Below are positions 14,207 through 14,817 of a stretch of 14,817 bases of DNA, one piece after another. Source of the stretch: VAXT01 sp035318925. Lineage in GTDB: Bacteria > Actinomycetota > Thermoleophilia > Gaiellales > Gaiellaceae. The stretch is taken from NCBI GenBank assembly GCA_035318925.1, contig DATHDS010000039.1, forward strand, positions 1-14,817, in the 5' to 3' direction. Under the pieces are notes generated by a model that had not been told where the DNA came from, did no database searches, and saw only the letters and a list, made by a program, of their open reading frames with translations. The position numbers and the translations under genes are program-made. The stretch's first letter is position 1, and every line of letters begins with the position of its first letter.

Positions 14207-14291
14207 GATGTGACGGTCCGGCCGTCGGCCGTCGGTCCTCTCCGTTAACCTTTCGCGCTTCGCCCGTGGCATAACCGTTCGCACTTAGTCC

Positions 14292-14817
14292 GTGGCCAGG
14301 AGCCGCATCCTCCACAGACCCGCCTCGTTTCTCGCCGCTGCCGGCATCCTCGCGGCTGCGCTCTTGGCGGCGCCTGCGGTCGCGGCGCATCACGGTACAT
14401 CGACCTCGCAGGCATCTCCGCGTGTGCGCGGGTTTGCGCTGACCAAGCCGCCCCGTCGGCCGCGCGATACGAAACCGCCGAGCGTCCCCAGCCGGCTCGC
14501 CGTCACCGCGGTCGGCCAGACAAGTCTCAAGCTCGCGTGGAAGCCCTCGACGGACAACGTAGGGGTCGTGAGTTACCGGCTGTACCGCAACAGGACCCGC
14601 GCTGGGCAGACACAGAAGACGAGCTATGCGCTCTCCGGCCTCCGGTGCGGGACGAGGTATGAGCTCTCGGTTCAGGCCTTGGACGCTGCCGGCAAGCATT
14701 CGCGCAGGGCATCGACCGTGCGTTCGACGAGAAGGTGCCGGCAGGCGCCGACACCGCCTCCGCCCCCGTTGCCATCGCCGACGACACGACCACCGCCACC
14801 GCCACCGCCACCGCCAC
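14292..14817 (+). CDS. Secreted fibronectin type III protein, C-terminus outside window
   Basis: N-terminal 175 residues of an exported protein. The frame stays open from GTG 14292 to the window end. Residues 1-32 are a signal peptide (ARSRILHRP n-region, then SFLAAAGILAAALLAAPAVAA). Residues about 62-147 are a fibronectin type III domain (KPPSVPSRLAVTAVGQTSLK, LAWKPSTDNVGVVSYRLYRN, TSYALSGLRCGTRYELSVQA), with Cys119 and Cys149 present. The final section is proline-rich: TPPPPPLPSPTTRPPPP and on. It is encoded by CCACCG hexamer units near the end. In actinobacteria such proteins usually have more FN3 or catalytic domains (for example glycoside hydrolases) after the linker, so function cannot be called from this part. 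No Shine-Dalgarno is seen before the GTG. Confidence 0.7.
   Translation, partial: MARSRILHRPASFLAAAGILAAALLAAPAVAAHHGTSTSQASPRVRGFALTKPPRRPRDTKPPSVPSRLAVTAVGQTSLKLAWKPSTDNVGVVSYRLYRNRTRAGQTQKTSYALSGLRCGTRYELSVQALDAAGKHSRRASTVRSTRRCRQAPTPPPPPLPSPTTRPPPPPPPPP
14790..14817 (+). repeat. CCACCG hexanucleotide repeat in proline linker
   Basis: At least four uninterrupted CCACCG units run into the window edge and encode Pro-Pro. Such a tract can expand or contract by slippage and may also explain an assembly break here. Confidence 0.6.

Overview
The window is GC-rich DNA that reads as an actinobacterial chromosome fragment, most likely Thermoleophilia-like (Gaiellales/Solirubrobacterales). This is inferred from the strong G/C codon bias, GTG starts with likely leaderless promoters, an initiator tRNA with a C1-U72 mismatch and no encoded CCA, and many secreted SBBP, TolB-propeller/RTX and FN3 proteins. 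No 16S or marker set is present, so the taxonomy is tentative.

Layout. (1) 1-2311 (-): a secreted SBBP-repeat protein with seven repeats and a polyproline tail running off the left edge; one frameshift near 1575 separates the N-terminal domain from the repeats. Divergent from it, 2412-3455 (+) is a TrmB-like plus LuxR-type HTH regulator; a 10-bp inverted repeat lies between the two genes. (2) 3456-3929: a short unclassified reading frame and hairpins. (3) 3930-5249 (-): a secreted protein with seven DTNG-type propeller repeats and a structured leader. (4) 5693-6436 (+): a secreted two-domain Ig-like protein, then a small membrane protein. (5) 6908-7423 (-): an orphan PIN-domain protein. (6) 7475-9875: a probable small genomic island. 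An intact initiator tRNA-Met (9836-9909, -) sits at one end and a 59-nt copy of its 3' half plus terminator, in the same orientation, at the other. Between them are a lipoprotein gene and a TolB-propeller/RTX gene, but no integrase. (7) 9950-10882 (+): Ppx/GppA phosphatase, converging with and overlapping a CBS-pair gene. (8) 13879-10867 (-): a compact operon of L,D-transpeptidase, NfeD-like protein (apparent ATA start in an ATAG overlap), glutamate dehydrogenase and CBS protein. (9) 13880-14291: intergenic DNA with two copies of a hairpin module. (10) 14292-end (+): a secreted FN3 protein that enters a Pro-repeat and is cut by the window end.

How the parts relate. The housekeeping block (Ppx, GDH, CBS, L,D-transpeptidase, NfeD) is 9950-13879. 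The rest is mostly secreted repeat proteins, suggesting a cell-surface accessory region. The part around the tRNA has visibly lower GC than the housekeeping genes, consistent with acquisition by site-specific integration at the tRNA. No complete defence or biosynthetic system is recognisable; the most notable signals are the tRNA-bounded island, the non-canonical NfeD start, and several structured or palindromic intergenic elements.
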